A stretch of DNA of 61,620 nt from contig ML976690.1 of the NCBI GenBank assembly GCA_010015655.1, forward strand, positions 117,373-178,992. The letters are read 5' to 3'. Origin of the DNA: Bimuria novae-zelandiae CBS 107.79 (lineage: Eukaryota; Ascomycota; Dothideomycetes; Pleosporales; Didymosphaeriaceae). Each line of letters opens with the position of its first letter. Position 1 is the first letter of the stretch. Below are positions 9,455-21,302 of the stretch, piece after piece. The notes beneath the pieces were generated by a model. That model saw only the letters and a program-made list of their open reading frames with translations, was not told where the DNA came from and ran no database searches. A program made the position numbers and the translations under genes.

Positions 9455-10931
9455 ATGGCTTCATCAACGGAAAGCCAAAGGATACCGCTTTGGTTGGATT
9501 GTGTGTGTAAACGCTCCGACTTATGTTGTGGTATCGTTTACTGACCAATCTAGGACCCTGGACACGATGTACAAACCCCGCGCTGTGTACATATGTAGCA
9601 TTTGCGGAAAACAATAGCTTACGGGACATCTTCTATAGGACGCCTACGCTCTCCTCCTCGCATGCCACGACCCTCGTGTTGAGCTCCTTGGAGTCAGCAC
9701 TGTTCACGGGAACGCGTCACTCGACCAGACCACACTCAATGCGCGAGCATTGTTGGAAGCTATAGGCAAGCGTGAGATCAAGGTCTACTCGGGCCATTCG
9801 AAGCCGATCGTACGCAACGCTGTGTCGGCCGCCGACATACACGGTAACGAATACGTGACGCAGACGACATAATCGATGAACTGATTCAGGCAGGCGAGTC
9901 TGGCCTGGATGGAGTTACTCTACTTCCAAAGCCCGTGGAACCGGCAGTCAAGGATGTAGACGTGCTGGACGCCATGTACAAGACTTTGATTGCTACACCA
10001 CCGAATTCGGCATGGCTTGTATCCACTGGCACCTTGACGAACATTGGTCTGTTGTTCCAGAAGTACGACGATCTAGCGGGCCACTTGAAGGGAGTCAGCA
10101 TCATGGGCGGCGCTGTGGGCGGCGGTTTCACAGATGCGCCGATGGGCAAAACGAAGCTTGAGGGAGAGCGCTTCGGTAATCGTACGCGTAAGTGCTTTGA
10201 ATAAGATGATGTAATCAACTGATACTGACTCTGTAATAGCGTACGCAGAGTTCAACGTGCGTAACCAAACCATAGCTCGATAAAAACTACGCTAACAGTG
10301 ACTAGATCTACGTAAGGGAGCCGAGATTTGCCATTTCGACCTAGGCACTGATTTCAACTAGGTCGATCCTGAAGCATCCCATATCATCTTCTCACACCCA
10401 GTCCTCAAGTCCAAGACCACCATCATCCCACTCGATCTGAGCCATCAAGTTTTGGGCACAAAGGAAGTTCAGCACACGCTCCTGTACGGCTCCGACGCGC
10501 CTTTGGATCCTTCGAGCGCGGAGACCTCCCGCACACCTTCACGTGTTCGTGCACTGTTCAAGGAAATCATGGTTTTCTTCGCGAGCACATACGCTGAGGT
10601 GTTCTCCATCACCAAAGGCCCGCCGCTGCACGACCCGCTCGCTGTAGCCGCTGCCATCTACCCCGAGATCTTCGACGACAGGGGTGGCGAGCGCTTCCAG
10701 GTGGACATCGTCACCGGGGGCGTCCACTCTGACATACCAGAAGAGGTGGGAGAGCTCGGCAGGACGAAGGTTACCAAACTGCCTCCTGGAGAGGGAGGCT
10801 GCAGAATACCAAGAGGTGTTGACTTGGCGAAGTTTTGGGGAAGCATAGAAGACTGCTTGAAGCGCGCTGACGAAGCTAGTCCAATGCCGCCCATTAGCCG
10901 TGAAGAGTTGTTAAAGCTGGGTATTGTTTAG
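9455..10931 (+). CDS. Inosine-uridine type nucleoside hydrolase, seven exons incl. a 6-nt microexon (384 aa)
   Basis: Exons: 9455-9502, 9554-9568, 9639-9843, 9894-10187, 10240-10256, 10306-10311, 10362-10931; all phases agree. Family: calcium-dependent ribonucleoside N-ribohydrolases (URH1-like), which split nucleosides into base and ribose for salvage. The spliced N-terminus gives LDCDPGHDDA (from about residue 14), the Asp cluster that binds calcium. STVHGNASL, DIHGESGLDG, GTLTNIGLL, SIMGGAVGGGFTD and EFNIYVDPEAS follow in family order, and HDPLAVA supplies the late active-site His. Exons 2, 5 and 6 are only 15, 17 and 6 nt. Exon 6 (ATCTAC, coding Ile-Tyr) sits between two introns of 49 and 50 nt with good splice sites. 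Without it the conserved NIYVDP block would lack two residues. The protein length is normal for the family. Cytosolic location is inferred from the absence of a signal peptide. Confidence 0.9.
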
Positions 10932-11741
10932 ACGCAGATGTGAGATCGGCATCTCTCGTATGGTGCATCGCCAGATTACAAAGCTAGAGGCTCCTGCGGC
11001 AACAGTAGATGGTTCAAGTCCTGCCATAGCACTATACGGGAGCTACATCAATAGAGATATAGATGTGGAAAGAGACAAGTATGGTCCACGAATATGATAC
11101 AGCCCTGACCATCTCAAAGTACCCGAATCCGTGCATGGCCGTCCCTCCAAATGCTGCACTGGAGGCTGCACAGAGATTGTGATTGCCCAGCGCCATATGC
11201 TTGCTTTGAAAGGGTCGCGAATGATCAGAAAATGCAACTAGTCTGATTATCAGAAAACCTATAGATCAACAAAGTGAGGCTGGCGCTGGGGAAGAACAGT
11301 GAGGCTCATCACAAACAGTATTGTAACCTTTCATCAATCACCGAATGCAAAGATAGCTCCCTAGCATTAGAGATTGCCGTAATTGTTCCAAGAGACTCGA
11401 GTGGTCCCGGTTGCGAAGAGATGGATGTGTCGGCGTGACCGCGCAGGTGACGGCGATGCATCACGCGTCTCCACAGCCGCGGTTCAGGCCCACATCGTTA
11501 TCGTTATCCGGGAGCTATGTCCAACAGCACGCGACGCCTGTTTGAGTCAACCACCCAACGGACCGCAGTGCGAGCTGCTCTTCTTTGCTTCTATTCACTT
11601 TCGTCTCATCTTCACCCTCTGTAGCAAATCCGCAGACGTTCTCCGGGAGTTGTCTTCCTTTGTTCAAGCTCCTCTCCTCTCCTCTCAGACCTCCGATCCC
11701 ACCGACAGGCCGCAGCTCCCGTACCGGGCACCGCCATCACC
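10932..11741. other. Intergenic, nothing recognised
   Basis: About 0.8 kb. Open frames are short and overlapping. The end, 11600-11741, is pyrimidine-rich, as in many fungal 5' leaders, and precedes the CACC-ATG of the next gene. Confidence 0.5.
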
Positions 11742-13070
11742 ATGGCGGTAAAGGCGGTCGTACCGTTTCTCGTAGCAATGATGCTGCTGACAGGAGTGTG
11801 CAATACGCTTCTGACAAAGTATCAGGTACCATTATTCCGCCCAACCACCACAGCGGTTACCCACTAACCGCCGCGCAATAGGACATGCAATGTGTGAAGA
11901 ACTGCGATGACCCCTCGAAGAAAAGCGAGCACTTCGAACAGCCGGTTGCGCAGACACTGCAGATGTTCATCGGCGAGTCGGGCTGCTGGCTGGTCATCGG
12001 CTTGTTCTCCGCCTGGCAGCGCTTCAAGTCGCACCGCGCTGGTTACGAAGCGATACCCGAGGACGGAGCTGCTACACCTGCGTCCGACGAGAGCGATACC
12101 CCTGAAGTAGCGAACCCGCTGAGACCTGCGCATATGGACGAGGAGGGACGGATCGCGCTTACCGGGACAAACATACTGCTACTCGCACTCCCGGCGTGCT
12201 GCGATATTGCAGGAACCACACTCATGAACGTCGGACTGATGTACACTGCTGCGAGTATCTACCAGATGACGCGAGGAGCGCTAGTACTCTTTGTAGGACT
12301 GTTCAGTGTGTGGTTCCTGAAGAGACATCTTGGATTGTACAAGTGGTTCTCGCTCTTCGTGGTCGTGCTCGGCGTTGCGATAGTTGGTCTGGCAGGTGCC
12401 ATCACGAGGGACGACAAGGCGACTCCGTCACGCGCGGCGCTGACGGGAGAAGTGACTATCACGGAGATGGATGCAGCTGTCAAGACCATTGTCGGGGTGC
12501 TCATGATTGCGGGAGCACAAATCTTCACTGCAACCCAGTTCGTGCTGGAGGAGCGCATTATGGAGAAGTACTCCATGGAGCCCATCAAGGTCGTCGGCTG
12601 GGAAGGCGTCTTCGGGTTCCTTGTCACGGTGCTTGCCATGGTCATCCTGCATTTCACCAATGGGACTGGGTATTTCAATGCTAAGGAAGGGTTGTACCAG
12701 ATGACGCACTTTCCAGCCATCGCGATCAGTTCCATTCTCATCATGTTCAGTATCGGGTAAGCTATCGTCTACCCTGGTTGCCAGGACTTCCGCTAATGTA
12801 AACAGTGGCTTCAACTTCTTCGGTCTCAGCGTCACACGGACTGTGTCCGCTACCTCCCGCTCCACCATTGACACCTGCCGTACCCTCTTCATCTGGGTGG
12901 TTTCTCTCGGACTCGGCTGGGAGACGTTCAAGTGGCTTCAGGTGCTGGGCTTCGCGCTGCTCGTGTATGGCACGTTCCTCTTCAACGACCTTGTAAGGCC
13001 GCCGCTCAAGAGGTGCGTGGAGAGGAAGCCCGAACCGCTTCTTCCTGAGGCTCCGATTGAGCACTTGTAG
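11742..13070 (+). CDS. SLC35F6-like multi-pass membrane transporter (407 aa)
   Basis: Exons 11742-11825, 11882-12756, 12806-13070, with introns of 56 and 49 nt. Exon 1 encodes a signal-anchor-like first helix ending LTKYQ. The protein then shows about ten hydrophobic segments with the drug/metabolite-transporter pattern. Family hallmarks are TTLMNVGLMYTAASIYQM followed by GALVLFVGLFSVWFLKR and, in the second half, GWEGVFG and RSTIDTCRTLFIW. These match the SLC35F6 / DUF914-related branch, whose substrate is poorly defined. A hydrophilic acidic loop (about residues 85-120) separates helices near the N-terminal third. Start choice: CCATCACC-ATG with exon 1 in phase. The membrane (Golgi, vacuole/lysosome or mitochondrion) cannot be told from sequence. 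Confidence 0.88.
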
Positions 13071-13488
13071 AAGAGAAATGGATGTGGAATTGTAAATATG
13101 TCGCATTGATCGCAGCATAGGTATAGGGTGTTGGTGCGTACTCGATTTTCGGATCTCTGCTATAGGCTTGTAGTCGTGGAGTCATCTTCTCGGCCCATGG
13201 TTGCGTTTACATTACCCAATTTCCAATCCAAGGGCTCGCAAAAAGATTTATTAGTGTATAGTTTAGAATTGAACCAGAATATGTATACTCCAAACGAAGA
13301 CCGGATGCGCTAGCGGTGGCGCGCCAAGGTTGTGGCTAGTGCGCACTCGCTTAATTCACGATGGCCGCCAGTATTTTGAACAGTCCCCGCCAGTCCATCG
13401 ACCTCAACCAACGCCTACACGACAACGAAGGTTCGCATATCTGAACGCTTGTCCCGCCGTTCAGACTACTAACTCACAGCCCGACACC

Positions 13489-14553
13489 ATGGCCACCGCT
13501 CAGGGTCAGATGTGAGTACACCCACGCAATGAGGTCTATCCGGGCAAATACTGACGACATGACAGCTCCAAGCGTAGGAAGTTCGTTGCTGGTACGATAT
13601 ACCCTTCTATATCTCTGCGGGTGGCTGGAGGAAGCATTCCTGCAGGCGGTGATACACTAGTACCCCGGGTGCACAATTGGCAAGATGATGGGAATATTGG
13701 ACATGAGATTGGCAGATCGCACAGAGGACCATCACTAACATGCGCTCGCAGACGGTGTTTTCTACGCCGAGCTCAACGAGTTCTTCCAGCGCGAGCTCGC
13801 TGAGGAGGGCTACTCGGGCGTCGAAGTCCGCGTCACGCCCACCGTCACCGACATCATCATCCGCGCCACCCACACACAAGAGGTCCTCGGCGAGCAGGGC
13901 CGCCGCATCCGCGAGCTCACCTCGCTCATCCAGAAGCGCTTCAAGTTCCCCGAGAACTCCGTCTCCCTATATGCCGCCAAGGTTCAGAATCGCGGTCTCT
14001 CCGCCGTCGCCCAGTGCGAGTCCCTCCGCTACAAGCTCCTCAACGGTCTCGCCGTCCGAAGGGCATGCTATGGTGTCCTGAGGTTCATCATGGAGTCTGG
14101 TGCCAAGGGTTGCGAGGTTGTCGTCTCCGGAAAGCTCAGGGCTGCTCGTGCGAAGAGCATGAAGTTCACTGTATGCGCCACACCGCCTTTCGCAAAATGC
14201 ATTGGAAAAACAAGGCTAATATTCAATAGGATGGCTTCATGATCCACTCCGGTCAACCAGCCAAGGACTTCATCGACGAGGCAACCCGCCACGTCCTGCT
14301 CCGCCAGGGTGTCCTCGGTATTAAGGTCAAAATCATGCGCGGCGCCGACCCCGAAGGCAAGGCTGGCCCCGCCAAGTCGCTCCCCGACTCGGTCACCATC
14401 ATCGAGCCCAAGGAGGAGCAGCCCGTCGTGCAGCCCATGTCGCAAGACTACGGCGCAAAGGCTCTCGCCGCGCAGCAAGCCGCAGAGCAGCAGCGGCAGG
14501 CGGAGCAGGGCGAGGGCGAGGCCGCGCCGGCAGAGGGGTACGCGGAGGAGTAA
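13489..14553 (+). CDS. RPS3: 40S ribosomal protein S3 (uS3), 263 aa
   Basis: Exons 13489-13511, 13566-13591, 13752-14170, 14230-14553; the 160-nt second intron has an ACTAAC branch site. The protein begins [18 protein letters not shown] and continues with the type-2 KH domain ([11 protein letters not shown] is its GXXG loop) and the conserved [21 protein letters not shown] and [10 protein letters not shown] blocks. It ends with an Ala/Glu/Gln-rich tail slightly longer than yeast Rps3. uS3 sits at the mRNA entry channel of the small subunit, and its KH domain contacts mRNA. A 23-nt first exon and strong codon bias (mostly C-ending codons) are typical of a highly expressed fungal ribosomal gene. 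The overlapping reverse-strand frames are shadows of this codon bias. Confidence 0.97.
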
Positions 14554-15074
14554 AGGCACGCGCGATGCAGGGGCTGCACGTTAACGGATTACGAGTTTTC
14601 CCATTCCATACATGCGAGCGGGGCTGACGATTGATGGCCATGGGCCCATGAGAGTATCATGACATGAGAGTGTTTGAGAAATATGAGGACCTGGCTTACT
14701 CTTTCCAATTCCTTTGCATTCGGATGGGCGAGTGGGCAAATTCTTGTGTCATTGATCATTTCAAAGGAGGTTACGGAGTCTTATGTGCTGTGTACTTGCG
14801 GAAACCTTGCGGAAACACCCAATGCGATGCAAAAAGAAGAAACACGGCTTGACCATTAAACACTTGAACTGCTCGCTCTCTCAAATCGCTTGTGATGTGA
14901 TGGGTAATGCTTCAGTCGTGCGTCACCGCGCACACAACATGTACTCAACACAGTCATCAAGTCGCTCTAATTTAGAGCGTTCATTCTTCATGATACCTTT
15001 AACACCATCGCTATAAATGCGTACTCTCTTCAAACCAAACCAACGACGCCGAAGCTATACACACACAACACAAC
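14554..15074. other. Intergenic, possible promoter at its end
   Basis: No convincing coding frame. A TATA-like CTATAAAT at 15011-15018 and a run of A/C-rich leader precede the ATG at 15075. Confidence 0.45.
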
Positions 15075-15248
15075 ATGCCTCTCACGACTGCGAAGCATCA
15101 GATCCGCTCCCAGTGCCGAAAACAAACGTTCACATGCCAAATTTCGCATCACGATACCCAGGTCTCTCGTCGCGCCCCTACACACTCTGCGTTGGATCGT
15201 CGCTCGGAGGGGCTTTGGGGGGGGGGGGGGGGGGGACTATCTAAATAA
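15075..15248 (+). CDS. Hypothetical short frame ending in a poly-glycine run (57 aa)
   Basis: ATG in a CACAACAC-ATG context, about 57-64 bases after a TATA-like element. The frame reads a Gln/Arg/His-rich peptide, then goes through a run of 19 G (poly-Gly) and stops at 15246-15248. In another phase the run also reads as Gly. Promoter-like features are the only support. The G run makes the 3' end of the frame length-sensitive, and an intron could begin earlier. I do not recognise the sequence. Confidence 0.2.
   Translation: MPLTTAKHQIRSQCRKQTFTCQISHHDTQVSRRAPTHSALDRRSEGLWGGGGGGLSK
15217..15235 (+). repeat. Homopolymer run of 19 G
   Basis: An uninterrupted G19 between two genes, preceded by GGAGGGGCTTT. 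It may form a G-quadruplex and is prone to length change or sequencing error. Confidence 0.9.
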
Positions 15249-15413
15249 TCGTCGTCGCTTGTTCTTCCAGAGTCCTCCGAATCATCCAGGATCCAGGTCA
15301 GAAGTCTGCGGCGTGGCCTCGCCCTCCGACGGCGGTCCATCTCCGCTAGAGGCCTGCCCATTCGGTTCACTCCGGTGGTCGAGACCCGAAGGTCCACGCT
15401 TCGAGATGCGCAC

Positions 15414-18156
15414 CTACTTCATCTCTTCCGCGATGTCCTCTTGCGTCTCGGCAGCGGCAGCGGTAGCAGCGTTATTCCGACTGTGTGAGCGGGATCGACT
15501 GCGATCTTCTGGGGCATTGCTTCCGAGCGAGGTCAGGGTTGCTGTGAATTGCTGGCTGAAGTCCTTAATTGCGCCAAGTGGGTCTGCCGTTGACGTCTGT
15601 TCTCCCTCTGGGGTCTGGATCGCGGGTGCGCTTGGGGGCTTTTCCGAGGGCGGCTCGGCTGTCGTGTCCACATCCGGCGTCTTGTCTGCCGTCGAAATCT
15701 GCTCCGCTTCGCTAGTATGCATCATGGTTGCGCTCAGAATCTTTTCCAGAGGCGCGTCGGCTGTCGTGGCCGCGCCTGTCGCCTTCTCCGCGGTTTCGGT
15801 TCCTGTAACGATCGGCTCCTGGGGCACTGGCGTACTTGTACCACTCCGACCATTTGGCGGACTGCTCATATTCGACGTCTGCGGAGAGAGCAAGTTCGGC
15901 GGAGCCTGGGGACCATATCTGTTCATCTCCTCGTCCGTCCTACCGAAGACCTCTGCCCACCAGCGCGCCTCGCCCTTCTTGGGGAAAATGATCCGTTCTT
16001 TCCCACGGATAAAGTCGTCAACAATGGGGTCGTATTTCGGGTTCATGAATTCTTCTCGTCGACAGAGGAAGTAATCCCAGACGGACCGTGTTCGTTCTGC
16101 TGCTCGGGCTTCAACGCGTTCCTTTTCATTGTCGAACAGAAAAGTCCCGTATTGACAGGAATAAAGATGATAAAATAGCCGACGTAAGAAGCGCTCATTG
16201 AACTCAAAGCGCGTGGAGTGCTGGTATAGTAGCTGGTAGGTGGCGTCAAGAAATTGATGGAAGACAGGCGAGAGTTCGTTGGTCTTGGTGGTCCGGTGCT
16301 CTTCTGCGGGTCCGTGCTTGTTGGCAAATGACTTGGACGGCATCTCCTTGCTGGGATCGACATCCGATGTATTCAACTCGGCTGTGACAGCCCCATTAGT
16401 GTCAGTCATTTGCGTGAGCGACTCATTCGAGTCGTTATTGTGGCGGTTGAACAAGCCCTTGGCGCCTCGCAGTGCGTTTTCGAAAGCGTTGCCGGGCGCC
16501 GATCCGTCACGATTTCGATCTATTCGCTCATTCTCAATAGTGAACCACTTGTCACTGCTCAAGAATCCTGATCGATGACGGAACATGTGACCATAAGATA
16601 GCCAATCTTTCTCGACAAGGACAATGAAGCCTTCCAGGGTCCGATAGTAAGGATCGAGCATGATTTGGCTAAGGGCGCTGAGTTGACTGGTCCTATCCCA
16701 CCCGTCGGAGCAGTGGATGAGGACGTGGGAGTGCATGATACCCACAGTGCGTGCGATCAGAGAGGTCCCGTCCAAGATGTTCGCAATGTGCCGTATCCAG
16801 TTACTCTTCCGAAGCATGTCGTAGTTCGGTGGTACGTTGAGGTAGTCCGACTCTTTCAGCGCTTCGACCACACAATCAAGAGATTTGCGCATGACGTGGA
16901 TATTGTCAATCCCGAGGTAAGCCTTCTCTGCTCCAGGGTAGTACTCCATTTTTTCAGACCCCAAGCCAACAGCTTGCATAGCATACGCATTGACGGTAGG
17001 CCTCGCGTCCACGATAAGGTTCCGCTGCTGAGCGCCATAGATCTTGGGCGCGTCTAGATCAGTTTCGGCCGAATTTGTGAGGTCATCCACGGTTGTCCTT
17101 CCAGACTGGACAGCTTCGGCATCGTCTACACCCACAAAGGAACTATTAGCAGCAGACTCGTTCAGGTCCACAACACTTGACTCCGGGGAAAGACTCGCCG
17201 GAGCCGTCGGGTTGGGGGTTTGCGTTGTTCTCCACCCACGATTAGTTGCAAATATGGCCGCGATGAGACGTTCATCTTGTGCGTTGCGCTTGCCACTGAT
17301 TCCTGGGAGAGGTTGGGAGCTACGGGTAATGGAACAGTTGTTCAAAGGGTGCCGGTAAACGAGAGCTGGTATGCGCTGGCGAGAGCGGTATTCACCCGCA
17401 TATCGGAGGACACTGTCCGAGACCTTGGTGGGTACGGCAATGAGGGCGGGGTATGTTTTCGAATACTGTGTGCCCGTCAGCAATGCACTCTACAGTCAGT
17501 AGGCATAGGGTGGTAAAATAGACATTTGTGCGTGTTGCCTATGCTCAGATAGTATGACCTATCAGAGCTTCTCTCGAGCTTCCTGAACTTACCTTGTAGT
17601 CGGCGTTTATCTCTGATATCCGCCAGCCCTTCTCCGAGTCCTTGGGGCTGATCCCCAGTCGCTTAAACTCCTTGCGCGCATCGTAGATCTTCCAACCGTC
17701 GACCTCACTCTCCGGCGGCTGCGGCTTGTAGTGAAACGCGAGCAGTCTATCCAGTCTCCCAATCTTGCATGACAACGAACGTATGCTATCGTACACGTTA
17801 CGTGCGTCCTTCTCGTCGAGGAAATTGAAGGCGAACATCTTGAAGTCGCGACATCGCAGGCGGATCGACGGCTTGTAGTGCGAAGCAGAGGGGCTTGGTC
17901 GCAGGCAGCAATACGATATCTGGGGATACGTGATCCATATTTGCTTCTCGCGCGGCGGTTTCGCGGTCGGCGAGGCACCTGCTGGTGGCGGCGGTTGGTA
18001 CCTAAAGATCAGGTGGTGGGGCGTTATGTGCAGCGAGCCGTCGAAGCTCTGGCCGCGGGAGAATGCTTGAACGTTCTCGACCTTCGGTGGTTTAGTGTCT
18101 GCCTTCTGCGTCGGAGCGTGCAGGGGGGCAACCTTGCTGATTTTGATCTTCTCCAT
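15414..18156 (-). CDS. YMR1: Myotubularin-family phosphoinositide 3-phosphatase (871 aa)
   Basis: Two exons, 18156-17593 and 17465-15414, with a 127-nt intron (phase 0; an upstream acceptor would add eight residues in frame). Myotubularins remove the 3-phosphate from PI3P and PI(3,5)P2 on endosomal and vacuolar membranes. The first exon is a PH-GRAM domain (GSLHITPHHLIFRY, then FKMFAFNF). The second has YPALIAVPTKVSD, RIPALVYRHP, NNCSITRSSQP and the catalytic CX5R loop HCSDGWDRT, with Cys near residue 440 and Arg near 446. All are as in active members, so it should be enzymatically competent. After the phosphatase domain (about residue 650) comes a 200-residue low-complexity tail rich in Pro, Thr, Ser and Ala, ending in an SR-like stretch and a poly-Ala run. 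The symbol follows the yeast orthologue name; in this lineage it is normally a single gene. Confidence 0.92.
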
Positions 18157-18917
18157 CGCTGTGTGTGGAGAGTGCCCAGCGGGGCAGAGTGTTGAGCGAG
18201 TGTGCCTACCAGCGCGTGCGGGTAGTCGTCGCGTAAGCGAATGAGGGCGGGGTTGTTTGTGTATTAATATGTATGCGGAAGTGGCCGGTTTGAAGGATAA
18301 GCTGCGTGAGCGTGTCAAGTCACGGGGCGCGTGTGGGTTGCACTGGCAAGCTGCGCCTTTTGGCTCTCTTGGGTGCATCGCGCGGTTCGTCATGGTCGCT
18401 TCCCGCCAAAGTTACCTACCCTGCAGCCTTGGCGTGACCGACGTGCCAAAGGGGAAACAGCGCACCTGCACTTTCAATCAACTCAGTGCTCATGCAATCA
18501 TCAAGTAAACACCGAAACCTTTAGTACAACAATTCAATGACACATTAAAGACTTGTAAAAAACCTTATCATGTATTCAAAGCGTCTACTTGGCATGCACG
18601 ACAGCTCGAACAAGCAGCTGCCTGCATTGGAAACGATTCTATCTTTTAGCTACTCACTGCGCTGACGGCGACACGTGTATCATATCATACAAGCTAAACA
18701 ATTCGGTTTTGGTCTGATTTTGGAAAGCACTATGAGAGCAATTTTCAAGAAGTCATCCTGCCATGTTAATGAATTCAACCCCTCGACAAACACAACTTGA
18801 TAAGTAAATCCGGTAAAGACAGCATTGTCCGGTTCATGGCAGATCCCAAGGACACGATTGAAGGTACGAAGGACATCCCACATTAACACTTGCATGCCAG
18901 GTTGAAGCATCACCCGC
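18157..18917. other. Intergenic between two minus-strand genes
   Basis: Contains the promoter of the phosphatase gene (left part) and the 3' flank of the SF1/BBP gene (right part). No coding frame is convincing. Confidence 0.5.
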
Positions 18918-20901
18918 TTACTGCGGCGGCGGGGGAGGAGGCGGAGGAGCGTCAGACGGGGGAGGTGGGGGCGGAATGTCGGACGGAGGTGGCGGTGGTG
19001 GAGCAGATCCAGGTGGCGGAGGAGGAGGCGGGCTTCCAGCATTGCCGCCATAGTTCTGGAAGAGCGGGCCAAGTCCGGGAGGTGGACCAGCCTGCGCGGC
19101 GGGAGCACCATAACCATAAGAGCTCATACCAGGAGGAGCGGCACCCGGAGCAGCGTGCTGGTCGTATCCATAACCATAGCCATAAGAGGCATTGGCACCA
19201 GACGCCCACGGTGCAGCGCCAGCAGCGCCAGCAGCGCCAGGAGCGTAGCCGCCACCCTGATTGTAGGAATCTTGACCTCCCGCACTAACCCACGGCGCAG
19301 CAGATGAGCCTTGGCCGCGGTCGTCATCGCGGCTGTTGCCACGAGCCCAGGGTGCAGGAGCACCAGTTGGGCGCTGCTCCCAAGGCTTCGCAGCACGCTC
19401 CTCTCCGCCGTATCCAGCTCCATTGCCGTTGTACTCGATAGCCCCGGCAGGGCGGCCAGCATCGCCGCCACCCATCTCGTTGAGGAAGCTGTCGAGCTCG
19501 TTCTCGGTGCCACCAATCCGGGCTTGAGGGCGGTCTCCGTAGCGGTTGTCGTTGCGCCAAGGCTGTCCAGTCTTGCGCTGAGGACAATCGCGGGCCATGT
19601 GTCCGGCTTGTCCGCAGACACGGCAGATGATGCTGGCCGTGTAATTCTGCTTTTGAGGACAGTCGTACTTGCGGTGACCAATCTCACCACAGTTCTGGCA
19701 GGCTTGGTTTTCGTCGTCACGGAGAGTACCGTTGAGAGCAGCGAGCTCACGGAGCTGATTGCGCTTGAGCTCGTTCTGACCTTCTGGGATGGAGGCAGCC
19801 TGGAAAAAGTTAGTTACCATGCCAAATGAGATCCGAAGTTGAATACGCACCGTCTCAATCACGTTATGAATGAGCTTTTTCGCCTTGTTCACCTTGTCCT
19901 CGGTATCGGCCATGATCAGACAATGCAAATCTTCCTCCTGGTTGCTGGTGTGAGCTGCGTCAGAACGACCTTTACCCTCCTTGACGGAGCCCTTGCCACG
20001 GATCGCAATCTTTGCGCCGGACTCAGACTCCATCTTCTTCAGCGTATTGCCTCGCGGGCCGATAAGTAATCCAACTGTTAGTGCGAAGAAGCTATAGTTA
20101 GTTATGTGATCAAAGTTTGGTATTAAGCCGACGAGAAAGGGTGGGTTAGTGACTTGGTTTTACAATAGGCCCACCAATGCGATGAGACGCAGTCGATGGG
20201 TTGTGCAAAACGGTCAAGACGAAGGCAAGGGAAGGGATAAGACTTGTAAAGAAAGTTAGAGGGGTTAGTATCATACTGAAGTTAATCTCCGGGTAGTCAT
20301 TGACTGGCACATAGACTTTCTCCTGTGTCTTAGTAGGGCGCCTATAGTCTGCCGGCGGGTGGTAGTTAGGAAGCGTCTTCATGGCCTTCTCTACAAGCTT
20401 GTGACGCTCGTCTTCGAGGCGCTTGCGGTAGCGAAACTCGCGCGTGTTGACACGGCGACCATAATTGTCGTACTGCGGCGGAGGAGAAGGTGACCTGTCG
20501 CCGTCGGCGGGGACGACGTCATTGATCTTGAGCTTCTGCGTGATCTCCTCAATGCGCACGTGCAACGTGTACGCGTCGAGTTGCTCTGTGGTCATGTTCG
20601 CGTAGATGGCTGTGGGCAGGCCCATCAAACCAGCAGCCTTGTTGTCGCTGGCATCACCCCATCGGTTGCGCTTCTTGCGACGCCTAGCACCGTCGGCATC
20701 TTCAGGATCTGTTAGCGTGGCGGCGTTGGCAATGTTGGTGAGCGGCGACTTACCTCGCGTTGGGCTCCGACCGCGCTTCAGGTCGAGTCCGGCAGAAGGC
20801 TCAGCAGGATTGTAACCTCCGTCCTCATCGCCGCCGATGCGACGACGATTGCCGAGGGGGATGTTGTTCGAGCCTGTGATGCCCTGATTGCGCCACGACA
20901 T
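18918..20901 (-). CDS. MSL5: Branchpoint-bridging protein SF1/BBP (about 561-576 aa)
   Basis: Minus strand. Exons 20901-20277, 20074-19851 and 19799-18918, with introns of 202 and 51 nt. A further 45-nt GTAAGT...ACAG segment at 20753-20709 may be spliced from exon 1; it is in frame either way. This protein binds the intron branch site and bridges to U2AF65 in early spliceosome assembly. N-terminal KKRNRWGD is the U2AF-binding motif, followed by the helix-hairpin region and a KH-QUA2 domain that starts INFIGLLIGPRGNT (exon junction) and continues GKGSVKEG. Two CCHC zinc knuckles are CQNCGEIGHRKYDC and CRVCGQAGHMARDC. The C-terminal 200 residues are Gly/Ala/Tyr-rich and end in long proline runs, as in other fungal SF1. 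All functional parts are present. Confidence 0.93.
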
Positions 20902-21302
20902 GATGATGGTGGCGAGGGTTGGTTTGGAGGTTAGGAGTGTGAGTGTTGTGCTGCAGAAGAAAGTGAGGAGAAGTGGCGCTATTATAGCGCGATCCGGTTT
21001 TAGGCAGGCGCGATCACGTGTAAGCTGCCGCCCCGCCCGTTGCCAGCAGGCTTACTTGCTCCGTATTCCAAACGGTAAAATATTCGAGTGGGAAAACAGT
21101 GCTTGAATTTATTCAGGCGTACCGACTCTCCAGCACGACGATACAGAAATATACAGTGTACAGTGAACAGTCAGAGACAACCGCAGAGAAAGCCATAGAC
21201 GGTTCGACCATAGGACATCAGTTGAACTCCAAAAACGAAGCCGCATTCCAAGAGTGAAGACCGATGTGTGCGGATCACACCGATGCGTACAGCCTTCAAG
21301 AC
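20902..21302. other. Intergenic, SF1/BBP promoter region
   Basis: About 0.4 kb between the SF1/BBP start and the end of the kinase pseudogene. No element recognised. Confidence 0.5.

Noticed and set aside
10985..11035. tRNA-like stretch with a GGTTCAAGTCC B-box motif
   Set aside because: The T-arm stem does not pair, and no convincing acceptor, D-arm or anticodon arm could be folded around it by hand. It may be a decayed tRNA fragment, but this is not supported enough to annotate.
13607..14641. Several long reverse-strand frames opposite the ribosomal protein gene
   Set aside because: They mirror the strong codon bias of RPS3 and show no independent features.
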